From: Centroberyx gerrardi
Lineage: Eukaryota; Chordata; Actinopteri; Beryciformes; Berycidae
Direction: 5' to 3'
Length of the DNA: 64,000 nt
Assembly (NCBI RefSeq): GCF_048128805.1
Contig: NC_135999.1
Coordinates: forward strand, 13,659,690-13,723,689
This document shows positions 1 to 27,304 of this stretch, piece after piece. The position numbers and the translations under genes were made by a program. Below the pieces are notes generated by a model. It searched no databases. It was given only the letters and a program-made list of their open reading frames with translations, and was not told the DNA's origin. The first letter of the stretch is position 1. Each line of letters opens with the position of its first letter.

Positions 1-1215
1 CTGTACGTCTGCAATAGCTGTTTTTTTAACAGTATTAAAGTGTTTTAGGGAGGATATTTCCTTTAAGAGCTAAAGGAATGTCTGAACCTGTTGGCTTGTA
101 ATGGCTGCTCATGAATTCACAATGCAAGCTGTACCAACAATCAGCGGCTGCAGGAACAACTGATCCTGGTGGCTTGCATAATCTAATTATAACAAGAAAA
201 AGCCATGCAATGGCAAATGGCCTGCAGTCTGCGGATCAGGCATGAACCACTTGAATTCTTTTTAATAACACAAGCATCAGAAAAGTTCCCAGAATCCTCA
301 TGACATACTGTGATGTGGCCCTCTGGCTGTGCTGCGCTACTGTGTCAAGAAAACAGTTATAAAACTAAACTACTTGCTCCATCACCTCAGGTATAATCAA
401 GTCGCCCTCCTGCCTGCTGTTTACTGTATTGAGAAAGAGGGATTTTGGGTCATTACATCTCATACTCGGTTAGTGATCAGGAGGTGGGAGTGTCCTGAGA
501 AGGGAATGGTTACTGTTCCACTTCCCATATCCACCCCCAGTACTGTGACTTTTGACACTAACCTTGGGTCATTCTTCCCACAAATGGTAAACATTAAGGT
601 GTCTTCTCTGGTTAGTGTTATGAGGCTGTGAGTGATTACAACTCATGAAGCCATAGGTAAACACAGGGGAAATGTTCACCTTGCAATTACACAGTAAACT
701 GAGATTTTGACCACCTCCATATCACATTAGAGAGTAGGCCATTGTCAGTGTGAGAAGTCCCTGGGCAAAGCCTGGTTTTGGTGGCTAGATTTGAGCTTTA
801 TTGCTTTCAGAGAAAAACAATTCAGGGGAGCTGTGGTTCCTGTGAAAACATCCCTCCTTTCAAGCTGTCTGCTTCCTAATTCAAATATCAATAACGGAAA
901 TATCCAATAATCCACAAGGAAAGCGGTTACTCTTGACAGCTCACATGTACTACTGAAGTTATTTGCTTTTATATCAGTTCTCTTGTCAGCTCCGCACAGT
1001 TTTTACAAGTTCACAACAAATAAATGGGATATGATTTTGTGGAAAACACAATATATTATGGGGGGGCATGACAAAACAGTTCAGCTGGTGTAGCATGGAG
1101 CACGGCTCACACAACAGCGACACTTAAATTGCCAGCGTGACACATAAAGACTGAGTAAAAGTCATGTATTGCCCTCAATAATTATGTACTGCTTTACTGC
1201 GTAACAATGTGTGAA

Positions 1216-1238
1216 GTGTGTGTGTGTGTGTGTGTGTG
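1216..1238. repeat. (GT)n microsatellite in gab1 intron 1
   Basis: An uninterrupted GT dinucleotide run of about 23 nt. Confidence 0.95.
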
Positions 1239-1582
1239 AGTAAACAATGATAGCTGGTGAGTGACACACAGCTACTAATACCCTATCATTATGCAAATTT
1301 CCTCTGACAACTTTCTGCAACTAATTTTGGAATTTGGGGGAATCCAATCATTCTTTCATGTAATTAAAAACTTGTTTTGGAAATCATTTAACCCTTTGTG
1401 TGACCAACTATCGCTTTTGACACAGTGAGCAATGACTGTGACTAGACAAGCAAGGTTATTACTTTCCCTGTTAATGAATGTAGTACTATGGGTCCGTTGC
1501 ACATCTGTCTTCAGGAAGAGAACGCATCAGATCAGCAGAGGCAATGCTGTGACGTTTTATCAAAGTGTCTATTAGCTGGATG

Positions 1583-1700
1583 GGCGGCAGTGTAGACTAG
1601 CGGTTAGAGAGCCAGTCCTGTAACTAGAAAGTCTCGGGTTTGACCCCAACAACAGCCATGTGCCCTGCTGAAGTGCCCTTGAGCACCACAATGACACCCC
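1583..1700 (+). mobile_element. tRNA-derived SINE (head region, degenerate body)
   Basis: The block contains a RNA polymerase III A-box-like motif (TAGCGGTTAGAGAGC, about 1599-1613) followed about 20 nt later by a B-box-like motif (GGGTTTGACCCC, 1636-1647). It then continues into the phrase 'gccctgctgaagtgcccttgagca' type body seen in many teleost tRNA-derived SINEs. The tRNA-like head cannot fold as a functional tRNA because the anticodon arm is degenerate. The 3' boundary is unclear and could extend to about 1770. The element lies antisense to gab1 within its first intron. Confidence 0.75.
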
Positions 1701-1966
1701 TACCTGCTCGCTGAACTGTGAGAAAACGACTGAAACGTAAATGTACCTCTGAGAAGCCGAGGCGTGCACTGCTAACACCATCGTTTCAGGTTCAAGAAAA
1801 CCAGCAAAACACATGAAATGCACACAACATGAGGCCTAGACGTGTCTGTCACTGCACACTCAGCGCCCAACCATTGCAAATAAATCTGTACAAGGGAAGT
1901 GGTTTGTTTTATGTGTGATAGGTTACTTTATTGTAACGTGACAAATATGATATAAAGTGCACTTAC

Positions 1967-2038
1967 GTAACGTCTCAACTTTTTTTCAGGAGGAGACTTT
2001 CTCAGCCACCCCGAGCACACCACATCTCCCCCACTCAT
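1967..2038 (-). CDS. gab1: gab1, first coding exon (partial gene; remainder beyond the left edge)
   Basis: GRB2-associated binder 1 is a docking adaptor. It is recruited to the membrane by an N-terminal PH domain and, once phosphorylated under receptor tyrosine kinases such as MET and EGFR, binds SHP2, PI3K and GRB2. The exon runs from an ATG at 2038-2036 to a strong donor (TTAC|GTAAGT) after 1967, in phase 0, and encodes 24 residues beginning [10 protein letters not shown] and ending KKLRRY. This matches the start of vertebrate GAB1 almost residue for residue, and GAB1 is known to have an exon boundary here, inside the first PH strand. The open frame continues upstream, but its only other start-like codon (2155) is TTG, so the ATG at 2038, with G at -3, is the start. 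Nothing further of the PH domain lies in 1-1966, so the next exon is off the window. The gene is transcribed leftwards, in the same direction as usp38, which lies upstream of it. Confidence 0.9.
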
Positions 2039-2760
2039 ATCTGCTCCTTTCTTCCTCTCCCTGGAGTTTGAGCGGTGATTGTTTTTGTTTGTTTGTTTTG
2101 AGGAGGGGTCCTGCACCTGGAAAACGTTGACAGACGGCTCAAACAGTGAAGTCAAAAAAAGTTACAACGTTGTATGAGCTAGGATTTGGTGTTTTTAGGG
2201 AGCGATAAATACCGTCACTCCTTCCTCGAAAGTCGACTCACCGACAACGCAGTCCTCTGAAATGCACAGACCAGATTTTCCACGAGTTAAAATCAAATAA
2301 ACGGGTATATCCTAAGGTTGGAGTGAATATAAACCTCCGTGACGCCGCCTTTTCAACAGATATCAACGATGACTTGTGTATTTTATCCCAACTGAAACGT
2401 TGTGTGGCAAAAACAGGCGCAAGCAAGTGAAAGTCGCCAAGTTTGTTATTATGTGAAACGCTTTACGCTAATTCCCGTCAAAGTGAAGCGATTCCCATTT
2501 GGCGAGATTAGATGTCTATGTCCCTCAGTGTACCGGTGCATAGTTGTCGTCTGTCCGCCAATTCAAATATTTTTTCACCATAAACACAGTGGTTTCGCCG
2601 ATCTTCCCTACCAGTTTACTCCCATGGTTCCTTAATTGTGATTGACAGGGTGGCTCCGTCTTTCCCTCAACTCACCCTCCTCTGGAACACGGCTGCGTCA
2701 AGCTAACCAGAGATAGACGGAACGGCACCGGAAATTTAGCAATTTTGCCTTCAAAATAAA
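2039..2760 (-). promoter_or_regulatory. gab1: gab1 5' UTR and CpG-rich promoter region
   Basis: From the gab1 ATG to about 2.75 kb the sequence is visibly richer in CpG than its surroundings, as expected for a vertebrate CpG-island promoter. I see no convincing TATA box. On the minus strand a good splice donor (GTCG|GTGAGTC) sits at 2242/2241, so an alternative non-coding first exon ending there is possible. There is no clear polypyrimidine acceptor just upstream of the ATG, so the simplest reading is an unspliced 5' UTR. Confidence 0.55.
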
Positions 2761-5700
2761 AGACTTGTCTTGTCACTTGGTCCTGGACGTTCCATTGTAT
2801 AGCCGTTAGGACCAATGTTATGGTTTAAAATTGACTTTTCAAGTTAGTAGCCATCCAAGTTGTCTAGTGTAAGTTGTTGTGTCTGTTTGAGCTTTTGTTT
2901 ATGATTTTTTAGCAGCCCTATACATCTTGCATTGTCCTATATATGGCTGTGCAAATATATTGTGAAAAGGACATTCAAAGACAACAACAACAATCGCATT
3001 CGTACAGAGTCATCCATCAAGGTGTCCTTTATTTTAACTAACGTGCCATTACCTACCAAAAAATATTGTAACGTCAAGTTCGTCATTAATGATTTTATTT
3101 TGAAAGTTATGACAGGAAGTCTTATTTTTCATTCTGTCTCGCTTGACACTAGTTTGGAAGACGGAATGGAGAGGCGGCGGCGTGCAGGGAAAACTATAGT
3201 GCTTTAACCATGGGACATGTAGTTCCAAAATGGTTTATGTTTCGTCCCAAAAAACAACAAAAGACTGTATGGCTGTTTGGAAAATAAAACATCGGCCATA
3301 TGATGTAATAGAGTTATGCATCTCTGACTGAATGCCAAAAAGAATGGCTTCAGAAAGATAAAGAAAAGACAAAGAAAGGATCCGCCTCTGTGTTGACGAA
3401 AGGTCCCACCAAATCCTTGTACGTCTAAACTACACTATCCACAATGCGTGCGTATTCCCTTACGAAATATCGCCATAATATTCCTACAATATTCCTATAG
3501 GGACATACAGTGTGTTTGTGATACTCAATAGGCTACTGAGTTTATAGTGACCTTATCGTACTTTGTGGCATTTCTACCTCATTTGGCATCACTATAAAAT
3601 TGCTATAATATTTTTATAGGGAGTGATATTTATATAGGTGTATAGTATGCTATTCTAACATTTATCAGAGATATACTGTAGTTCCTTTTAGTAATGCTTA
3701 ACATGAGCTCGAATCTGCAAACCTGTCCAGTTCTGAGATTTATATAGGCTATGATATTCTAAATGCAATAAAGAGCCAGCAAACATCAGTAACTTTTTTG
3801 CTACACTGATTATAAAGAGCTATAGTTGTAGACCTACTATCGATGTGTTTTCTTAAATTTGATCAATGTCCTGGACACAGAGCATCTCTCTAACTGGGCT
3901 AATCCAGTGGTAAAGATGTGTTTCCTCTGGACTCAGAATGGTATCTGAGGAATCTTATTGGAATGCTATTGTAATGGTAAACGCTTCCCCCAATGGATGT
4001 TGCCTTTTAGTCTGTTCTGTGATTAATGACTTTGCCATTGTACAGGGAATTTATCTCTTTCAGCAGTCACAATATTGATTAAGAAATAGGGAGCAATTAC
4101 AGGCTGCACAACACTTCCAGTTAATGAATTATTTTGCAGGACACCATATCATTAGCACTGCAAATCAAAGTGTAATCATTTCAAATAGTCCATGTTCTTG
4201 ATCCATCAAAATCCATTACGATATTAGTAAGTGTCTAAGCATGGTGAGACTGTGTGTGTTTGTGTCTGTGTGCCTGTGCCTTAATTGGCTTCATTCCAGC
4301 TCTGCTGCTGTTTTCAGAAAGTACAACTCTAGTTTATGTGAGCTCCACTGAAAACAGTGTGTTAAATTGATTGTTTGAGTTGCAGAGCATTGAGTTCAGC
4401 AGTCTTCCAACCAGACCTTACTGAGCAGCATGTATAGCCTGAATGACTTATCTGTACACAGAATTTGCATTCGTAATAGAAGTCTATTTCTATAAATATG
4501 CATGCCACCTATAAAAGCCTAATATAGCCTAATATATCATTATATTGCAAAAGAATATCTAATATCACACCATTCCCGAGAATGAAAATTTTGACAAAAT
4601 CGAGTGAGAAGGAAACTGTAATGGTTTAGTTGATTAATAATTGAGAGTCATTGATTTTACCAAATGCCCTTTTGACAGCTTTAGTGCTACTGCAGTGTTT
4701 TTGTAATGTCAGTTGCACAATAGTAAAAATGGCACATTTTCAAATAATTTGCTATTGCTCCATTACTACTGTCATTGTACACCAGTGGGAATACTAAGTG
4801 ATTGCATGCCATTTCCCACTTCCCTTTTCAGATTGTGCTTTGTCTGTAGTGGCATCTCAATTCCATTTGAGCAAAACTGGAAAAAATATGTCTTTATTGT
4901 TTCACAGCCTATCAGCATAACAATGGCAAACATATTTTTAGGTTTAGAAAAGCTACGTACAATGAGTATATATTTTTTCCATTTTGTATTACAGTCAGTT
5001 TAGATCTTTCCAGTGTTGTGTACTGTGTTGCAGTACACAAACTTTGACTGTAGCATGGAAGCTGTTTCATGGGACGATGCATTTATTTTGATGCTTTGTG
5101 TAACTTGTGACAGTTCTGCCTTTGCTGTCAACAATATCACCTCCAATCATCATATCACTGTCCTCCACTAAGCAAGTTATTTGAATAATGTCTATGTAAT
5201 CACAGAGACTAGCAGTAGCAATGACACTCTTGCAGGATTTGACATGTAATTCTTCACATTTTGGGGCACTGATGAATAAAAAGGCTCTAGTCTGCACCTT
5301 CAAATCTATCGTGCCTCTGTTAGATTTATGCCCATGGAAGGAAAACTGGCAATGGGGATGAGTAGGACTGTCAGTAGTGTAAGAAACAAAGGAAATGATG
5401 CAGGTGATCTATTTGAACCCCAAAAGGAAGGCAAACATGCTTCAAGAGTCATCTGAGAAATACCACAGATGGCTACTCCATTTGGTTAATGTATTCTCTG
5501 CAGTGGAAATGCAGCATTATGGGAATTTGTCAAGCAAGTGAAGCTGACAAACACTGGTATGCATGAGCACTAATAACACACACATAACTTTGCTGTTTTC
5601 TCCACAGAAATTTCCACAAATCACCTGTTGCTCCGTCTTGCTGTTGCTCAATAGTGTTGATTCATTAATTGCTTTATATGTTCCCCATTTCTGTACTATG

Positions 5701-6240
5701 TTTCTGTTTGCTGTGTTGTATGTTCAGTATTCCATTTATATTATAATCTCCAACCCCTGCCCACCTTATTCCCTTTGTCAACATGCCATTGTTAATAACT
5801 TTCTTAAATGGCCTGTCTGGTCAAGTAAAACAAACAAAAAAAGACCAATTTATATTTACTGTAGGGAATGGTAAAGCATTTACATTGGATATCATCACTG
5901 TACAGCAAGACTGAGGTGTATATCCCGACAAATTCGTCTTCCAAAATCTGCATTAAATATCAAAAGGCACATAAAACCAGCATAAACAAAATGTCTCCCT
6001 GAATGAACAAATCAGAGTAATCCATTAAAATAATGTTGTCAAATTGTAACTGCAGTCAAAGATTTTTACTTAATTAGTATGCAATTTTGTTCTTTGTAAA
6101 TCACACCAGCAAACAGTGTGAAAACAGCTTTAAATATGTTCATATTGAAAATACCTTGCTCCTGTAACTTAAGTATACTATGTAGTATTCATGGAGAGAG
6201 TTCATGTCCCATGATCATTTAGAATGAATTTTGAAGTCAT
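2761..6240. other. Intergenic region between gab1 5' end and usp38 3' end
   Basis: Roughly 3.5 kb of AT-rich sequence without any exon I can support. Open frames here are short and have neither conserved motifs nor splice-site pairs. Seen by eye, it holds only scattered short T/A runs and no obvious element termini. Confidence 0.6.
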
Positions 6241-6247
6241 ATGTACA

Positions 6248-6253
6248 TTTATT
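6248..6253 (-). terminator. usp38: Candidate usp38 polyadenylation signal (AATAAA)
   Basis: TTTATT on the plus strand reads AATAAA on the minus strand, about 850 nt downstream of the usp38 stop codon. It is the first canonical hexamer I find past the stop. The implied 3' UTR (about 6240-7102) contains a GT/CA microsatellite at 6942-6974. Confidence 0.5.
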
Positions 6254-6941
6254 GCATGTGATATGAAACATCTAAAATGGCAAAGCACACGTAATATTAC
6301 AAAGATCCAAATATCTTTGAAAAAAAGTCAAACTCCATAGCTCATGAAGAAAAGTTGCATGCAAATGAGAAAAGTAAATGAAGGTTCCACTTGAGGAAGA
6401 GAGTCGAGTTATGGTTACAGAACCATGACAAATCAAGAGTCTCTGTCCGTCTCTCTTATATTTGAGTGCTTTCTCAAGTCTGTAGTGTGCACTGCTCATG
6501 CACGTGTGAGTGTGTGTGTGTCAGTGTTAATTTTCAAAAAATTATGGCAAAGACTATTAACAATCATATGTTGCAGAACTATTCTTTGATGGAAACCAGA
6601 TAATATGAACTACGACTATAGGCTAAAACGATTTTGCATTTTTATCAAGTATGTAAGGCCTAAAATGTATTCAGTATTCAATGGTCATTCAATTTGCTTT
6701 TTTTTTTTTAACATCAAATTATATTTGGCCATGTTTTCCCCTTTAGGGAGAGAATAAATTTGCATTAATGTGTATTGTCCACCTCAAAGGTGTGACAATG
6801 GTAGACTAAAATGTTGAGATTTCAAAAATCCTAAATCTAAATAAAAAAAACAGGATTAATTCTGATTAAAACAATGGAATAAATACAAAATTTTAGTCAA
6901 AAGACAATCAAAATCTAGTCTAGGGCCAAAATTAACACTGG

Positions 6942-6974
6942 TGTGTGTGTGTGTGTGTGTGTGTGCGTGTATGT
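6942..6974. repeat. (GT)n microsatellite in usp38 3' UTR
   Basis: A GT dinucleotide run with one imperfect unit. It lies downstream of the usp38 stop, so in the transcript it reads as CA repeats. Confidence 0.9.
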
Positions 6975-7102
6975 GTGTTTTCTTAGACATCTTCAGTGCT
7001 CTTTTTATGAGGTTATGTGCACATCTATGGTATGAGGGTCCAGTAGCGGACCGGGACTCTCTTAGTGCCGGTCTCCTCTGGGTCTCCTCTAGCCTCTCTC
7101 TT

Positions 7103-14410
<7,308 letters not shown>

Positions 14411-15740
14411 GATGACAGTCTAGAGAAAGTAGATGAGAAACAACTGATGACACTTTGAAATTGGTCAGTTAACTACAATCATGTTTTGTTTAACACTACA
14501 TGGAGGTGCGGGCCAGATTTTTCCATATGACAGTTTGATATCTGGCTGAACAACAATAAAGCTACGCAAACGTAAACACAGCATTTACACATTTTAATGC
14601 GGATTGACATCTGCTTTGTTCCTACCCGATCAAACATCACCGTGACAGCGAGCTAGCGCTAACTGCTTCTCACTGTATTGGTAATGACGAGCTAGCATGT
14701 TAAAAGCTAGATGTAACTTTTACGAATATCTCCACGTCTGGCAGTTGAAACATGGCTCGAAAGCTAAATACAACTTCCAGTTCTCTCAATTAGCAAGCGA
14801 CTGATGGAGCCAGTTCTCTTGCTACATAGCGACAGCTATAATTCTCATTGCTTCTAGCTAAAAATGAACAAAGCAGCAAAACAGGCCTAGCCGAGTATAA
14901 CGTTAGGTGCCACTGACTTAGCATAAATGCTGCCGTGTATAAACACGATACAGAAACTTTATACGTTGTGCTTACCCAAATAAAGCATGACAACACTATC
15001 CAACCAGAAAATCCTTAATTGTCAATGGACGTTAAACGTCTTTTGACAGGTAAAAACAGGGTTATTTTGGTTACTTTTTATGATTGCTTGAATCAGCTGA
15101 TTAACCTTCCACCGACGTCAGTCCAATGGACAGGGATATTGGTAGGACCCCTGCGCGAAGCAATTTTCGCCTTGTCATTGCCTGTTTGTTATAGTATTTT
15201 GAGACACTTGACAGCTAAAATTAAGATCCGTGGACGAAATGGTTGAGTATCTTGCATTAATAGTCAAATTGTGAAAGAAAGGAGGCGCGCACATTTTGTG
15301 CAGTTTCTGTACATTTCAATGTGCTGCCTTCATTTACACCTCGTGCACTCGTACTTTGGAGCTCGAAAGTCGTTAGAGCTTTTGGTCGTAAATAATATTA
15401 AATGGACCCTGTAATATTTTGGTGGCTATTATTTTATTTCAAAAATCAAGTGGCACAGTGGTAGCATCAGGCCATTAATTGATGTTTTAATTAGTTCAAC
15501 AAAAACATAAATGCGTGACAATTAAAGTCAAACAGAGTGAAAACAGAAACAAAATTCTGATTATTTACATAGGATGCCAAACAATAACATGCAATAATAA
15601 AATGTAAGTTATACCACCAGTTGTTGACACAACTTCCATGCTCTCTTTTCTTTGCCCCATAAACCTCACATGTATCACACAAATTTTAGGCCTTTTTGGG
15701 CTTTCAATTTTGGGATAAATTTCCAAAATATGTTTGATCC

Positions 15741-15762
15741 AGTTGATTGATTGATTGATTGA
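15741..15762. repeat. (TTGA)n tetranucleotide repeat
   Basis: About five tandem copies of the TTGA unit immediately left of the MITE-like element. Confidence 0.85.
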
Positions 15763-15797
15763 ATTCATTCGATAATCAAAAACAAGTACATGAGTAA

Positions 15798-15978
15798 TGC
15801 CGCCTTCAAATGGAACTCGTGAGCTCGTGGTTACCACATGGGAAGTCGTGTACACGATTCGTAAACTCGGAGCTTTCAGAAAATTTCCACTTCTGAAGTC
15901 GTGAATACCACAGGAGGGGGGCGTTCATATGGACTCTTCTCATGAACACGGTAAACACGACCCCATTTGAAGGCAGCA
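15798..15978. mobile_element. MITE-like element with terminal inverted repeats and TAA flanks
   Basis: The left end TGCCGCCTTCAAATGG is the inverted complement of the right end CCATTTGAAGGCAGCA, with one mismatch. The 181-nt element is flanked by TAA on both sides, consistent with a 3-bp target-site duplication of the TWA type used by PIF/Harbinger transposases. There is no coding capacity. The interior is also partly self-complementary (ACTCGTGAGCTCG against later CGTGTTC/ACGAC tracts). Family assignment is inference. Confidence 0.7.
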
Positions 15979-16523
15979 TAAGATTCAGCCACAAAAATAT
16001 CTTCACACAGTACAGTTTAAAAAAACAAAAACACATCAAGAATAACACAATAAAGCTCAATAGCTTATTTCCATTGTGGTCAGTTCATCGTGATTTTTCA
16101 GCAGTTAATCAGTTAATCTTGAATATAATTCAGTGAAGTAAAATTTAAGTACAGGCCACCTGTCATGTCCAACTTTCCCAGTCGTACTTACCACTTGTTC
16201 AGATCGTTTATGTACCCTGTATTCGTAACTACAATATTCCCGACAGTACATGAAGGTAGCATCGGAACCTACCTCCACTGAAGTCTCGCGACAGAGCGCA
16301 CACACCGGGTAACGTTAGCGCCGTGTGAACGCGGGTCGCGGAGAAAGATCTTGCTAGCGCGAATGTGCTGCTTGTGACCATCCGGTGTCTTTCATTATAA
16401 ACAAAAGGATAGTTCCCATTTGCCGTGTGGAAGTTCAGAAAATCTTCAACGGCTTTCATACGGAAATACTCAATCATCAAATAACGGACTATATATTTGA
16501 ATCGAAGAGGAAATTCGGTAACA

Positions 16524-25002
<8,479 letters not shown>

Positions 25003-25490
25003 AGTTGTCCCATGTACAGCATACAGTATATTGGCTGAAGAGGAGAGCGGCAGCCAGCTCCAGTATAGTTAGTCCTAGTGTCTGTGTTTGTTTTGCGGGT
25101 TGTGATGATGTACTGTGTAAAACCTCCCAGTGGACTGAACTTCACTTCGCTACCTTAATTAGCGTCCGGTTGTAGAAGGTTTTAGGAAGTGCTCATTTTT
25201 GCAGGCCTGCCTCGTAGTGACTTACCCAAATACTGCAGCTGTGCTGGTTTAGCTTTTTGTTTGCTAGCCCTTTTTTTTTTTTTTACTAGTACTTGAGTTG
25301 ATTAAGATAAATGTATTTATGCCTGTTGGTTGTACCACATTCCATTGCTTGTAACAATATGTACCCTTTTTTTATTTTTAAGAAACCTGTTGTTCTCTTA
25401 CCTTCCTATGTGAAGTAGAAAATGTCTTTTTTGAACGTCACAAATAAACTTCCCCTTTTTTAATAAAAAAAAAAAGGACTAATTTTTAAA
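25003..25490 (+). terminator. smarca5: smarca5 3' UTR with two AATAAA signals
   Basis: Canonical hexamers occur at 25443-25448 and 25462-25467, the latter followed by a genomic A-run. They place cleavage at about 25470-25490 and give a 3' UTR of roughly 470-490 nt. Confidence 0.8.
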
Positions 25491-26656
25491 TGTGTGCATT
25501 CCGTTAAATAAGACACTGATTCAAAAAAGGACATTTGTATTTGGCAGTTGTAGTTTGTATACATCCAAACAGTGTTTAAATCATCACAAAATTAATAAGG
25601 CACCAATTTGAACTGAATTGGTCAGATAAATGTCTACTACTAATTGGCACTTTAATGTATACTGTCACCTGTATAAGAATAATTATAATTTTCATATTTA
25701 AATTGTTTTGTTAGGACTTGATAGACAAAACACAAAGATGTATAGTTAATAATTTTTCAAGTTTCACCAGGGTGTATTAATACCTTTTCTGTTTTCATAG
25801 TCCTGTATTGATATGTACACAGACTGTTTTGCACGTCATTTCAGCCACATTGTTAATGACCTGAAAAAATGTATAAAAACAAATTCTGAATGATAGTTCT
25901 GCATTCGCAAAAGACTAAAATGACAATAATTACAATCCCTTTGAATAGCACCATATTGGTATTCAGCAGTGGGCAAGTGTACTGCAGGCCTTTTAAAGCA
26001 CAACAGTCAGTAGTCAATACTAAAAAGAAAAAATCATGAATTTATCACATTATCATTCATTAAGGTCAGCTTCAACTAACATTCAATCCATTTTGCTCTA
26101 CTCCACAAAACAACAAAATAATGAACACAATGAATTGCAATAATAAAAAAACACCTTGGTAAACTAGTTATCTTTAAAGGAGGAACATAGAAAATTCAAA
26201 TTTTTTCATAAAATTGAAATAAGGTTGCCTTTTACTAGTGTGAATAAATTGCATTTCTTAAATTGGGATTTTCGTGCATTTGCAAGCCTTGGATAAAGAG
26301 GGAGATTTTACAACTTGGCAACCAATCAAGCAGGTAAATACCATTTTAGGGGGCTCCTACTTTCAGCCATGATTCAGAATAGACAGCAAAAAAGGGGCAG
26401 AAACCTACAGTACATGGTACATTACAGCAAGCACTAACCATGACGAAGACGCTTCATTGGACATCAGTAAGCCTCAAAATACTCTGGTGCATAATCTGCC
26501 TAAAGGCCTGAAGCACTGACATACTGTGCCGTCCACAGGTCTTACTGGGCTTATTCAGTGCTAGAAGAGTTGGGCTTGGAAGGCACTGTGGTGGAGGAGA
26601 CTGTCATAGTCTTTTCAGGGAGGGCACAGGGTTTGGGGTGGGGGGCAGTCATATCT
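25491..26656. other. Tail-to-tail interval between smarca5 and frem3 (frem3 3' UTR)
   Basis: About 1.2 kb of AT-rich sequence between converging genes. No canonical minus-strand AATAAA is present between the frem3 stop and the smarca5 poly(A) region. The nearest candidates are ATTAAA at 25656-25651 and AATAAA at 25376-25371, so frem3 may have a long 3' UTR that could overlap the smarca5 3' UTR in antisense. Confidence 0.5.
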
Positions 26657-27266
26657 TTAGACCTCAGAGCTGTCCGAGCTGCTCCACATGCTCATTGGCC
26701 CTTGGCTGTAGCCATTGTAGGCGGAAGAAGTAGAGGTGGCGTAAGGGGGGAACTGGGTCTCCTTTTCCCTCTTCTTGCGCCGCAGCAGCAGTATGACGAT
26801 GGTGGCGATGAGGCAGACGAGGAGGATCAGACCCGCCAGGCCCACTAACATGGGCAGGGTGGAGGTGTCGGCCGGCTCTCTGCCAGAGCTTTCCAACAGG
26901 GGGCGCTCCAGGAAGGGCTCGCGGTCACGGCCGGGAGCCCAGGGCTGGCGCTGGCTGACCACCATGCGGTCCGCCCGGTCCAGAGCGATGTGCTGGATGT
27001 TGGTGCCACGGTTGTTATCGACACCGATGTCCTGGGCCAGCTCCGGTCCTGAGAAAGCAGGGGCGGCACGGCGGCGGCGGGGGGCCATGATGGAAGTGTC
27101 GGGCTGCTCAACAGAGGACAGGCTGTGATGCAGGTACTCCACGCTGCGCTTGCCAATATTGCGGTTGGCGTTTTCTCTGGAGCGGACAGTGTAGATGGTG
27201 TGGATGAACCATTCTCGACCAGCAGCCACCTGGAGCAGAAACAAAGGATGTTTGAGCCTATTCCCC

Positions 27267-27304
<38 letters not shown>

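Larger units (their letters stand above)
1..1966 (-). other. gab1: gab1 intron 1 (3' part outside window)
   Basis: No exon is visible between the gab1 donor and the left edge. GAB1 first introns are long in other vertebrates, so this is expected. The stretch holds a short (GT)n tract and a SINE, listed separately; otherwise I see only AT-rich unique-looking sequence. Confidence 0.7.
14411..16523. promoter_or_regulatory. Head-to-head usp38/smarca5 intergenic region with two promoters
   Basis: The two ATG codons point away from each other and are 2.1 kb apart. On the usp38 side, minus-strand donors that could end a non-coding exon are GG|GTAAGC (exon end 14976) and CGG|GTAGGA (near 14633). They would splice to the acceptor before 14419. 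CpG dinucleotides are enriched on the smarca5 side at about 16300-16523. No TATA box was found for either gene. A MITE-like insertion (15798-15978) separates the two promoters. Confidence 0.6.

Noticed and set aside
1583-1660. tRNA gene
   Set aside because: A- and B-box-like motifs are present, but the anticodon arm is not foldable and SINE body sequence follows, so it is a SINE head.
2039-2155. N-terminal extension of gab1
   Set aside because: The upstream in-frame start-like codon is TTG, and known GAB1 proteins begin at the MSGG methionine.
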